This document shows, in pieces, positions 14,295 to 14,729 of a stretch of 14,729 nt of DNA. This stretch comes from Auxenochlorella pyrenoidosa. Lineage: Eukaryota; Chlorophyta; Trebouxiophyceae; Chlorellales; Chlorellaceae. Location: the NCBI GenBank assembly GCA_001430745.1, contig KQ481977.1, positions 459,385-474,113 on the forward strand. Reading direction: 5' to 3'. How positions within the stretch are numbered: the stretch's first letter is position 1; every line of letters begins with the position of its first letter. The notes under the pieces were generated by a model. The model was not told where the DNA came from and made no database searches. It worked only from the letters and a program-made list of their open reading frames with translations. The position numbers and the translations under genes were made by a program.

Positions 14295-14729
14295 TCACTG
14301 GGTGCTGCCTGGTCCGGCCTCCCAGCCCTCGCTGCCAGCTGCCCTGCCTGCCGCAGGTGTGCCGCTGGCCGCGCTCCCCGAGTGTGGCCCTTCACGCTCG
14401 CCGCCGGCCGCCTCTTCTGCCAGCTCTGCCCCCCCACCCCCCGGCACCTCCTCCGGCCGCACTTCAACCATCGTCATGGGAGGCAGCGGGCCCCGTGGCG
14501 CCGCCGCCTGCCCGCTGCTGCCCTCATGCCACACCAGCCAGCCATGCTGGTGCGGCAGCAGCAGCAGGACGGCAGCGCCCAGGCCGGGAAACTCAAGGGC
14601 GACGCGCTGCAGCCGCACAGGCAGCCGCGGGAGCGGCTGCGGCGCCTCTGCAGCCGCCTCGGCCGCCGCCGCGGCGGCGGCGGCGCCCTGCAACACGCCG
14701 GCCCCCTCGCCGACCGCCGCCGCTCCTGC
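14295..14729 (-). CDS. C-terminal part of an unidentified protein (5' truncated by right window edge)
   Basis: The frame is open from the right edge to a TGA at 14297-14295, giving 144 residues. It begins Ala-rich (poly-Ala/Glu, low complexity). It then passes into a region that looks folded, with alternating hydrophobic residues (LPVRLQRVALEFPGLGAAVL, then LPHQHGWLVWHEG) and PPMTMVEVRPEEVPG, and ends in an acidic, Gly/Ala-rich tail. The folded part could be a small beta-rich domain, but I cannot name a family. The window ends (reading minus) with GCAG, which could itself be a splice acceptor, so the true exon start may lie just inside the edge. Confidence 0.55.
   Translation of the reverse strand, partial: AGAAAVGEGAGVLQGAAAAAAAAEAAAEAPQPLPRLPVRLQRVALEFPGLGAAVLLLLPHQHGWLVWHEGSSGQAAAPRGPLPPMTMVEVRPEEVPGGGGAELAEEAAGGEREGPHSGSAASGTPAAGRAAGSEGWEAGPGSTQ

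Overview
This window is nuclear DNA from a eukaryote, most likely a GC-rich green alga. Three things point there: genes broken into many short exons separated by C-rich GT-AG introns, a strong preference for G or C at third codon positions, and the chlorophyte-type polyadenylation motif TGTAA downstream of stop codons. A chlorellalean or other trebouxiophyte alga is my best guess, but that is inference from style and not from a marker gene.

Layout. Positions 1-231 (+) look like the last coding stretch of a gene that enters from the left edge. Positions 1523-3787 (+) hold an unrecognised multi-pass membrane protein in about six exons. Positions 5479-10148 (+) hold a complete enolase body in 14 clear exons, plus an unresolved first exon upstream. 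Positions 11441-13229 (-) hold a two-exon, glutamine-rich coiled-coil protein of unknown function. Positions 14295-14729 (-) hold the 3' end of a gene that enters from the right edge. Enolase and the coiled-coil gene converge, with about 1.3 kb between their stop codons. Intergenic stretches of roughly 1.0-1.7 kb show no other supportable gene.

The genes share no obvious pathway; this looks like an ordinary stretch of algal chromosome. Enolase is the only gene whose function is certain. All checked catalytic and metal-binding residues are present. It carries an N-terminal extension of about 50 residues in the same place as the extension of the plant ENOc/ENO3 isoform and of animal ENO4. That extension has the residue pattern of a DPY-30/RIIalpha-type dimerisation-docking helix pair. 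Chlamydomonas enolase is a known subunit of a flagellar central-pair complex, so this module is the most interesting item here.

The enolase introns carry many copies of the hexamer TTGACC, including a perfect 14-bp palindrome, and several simple repeats lie next to splice acceptors. Exon boundaries come from reading frame, GT/AG sites and protein continuity only; no transcript evidence was available.
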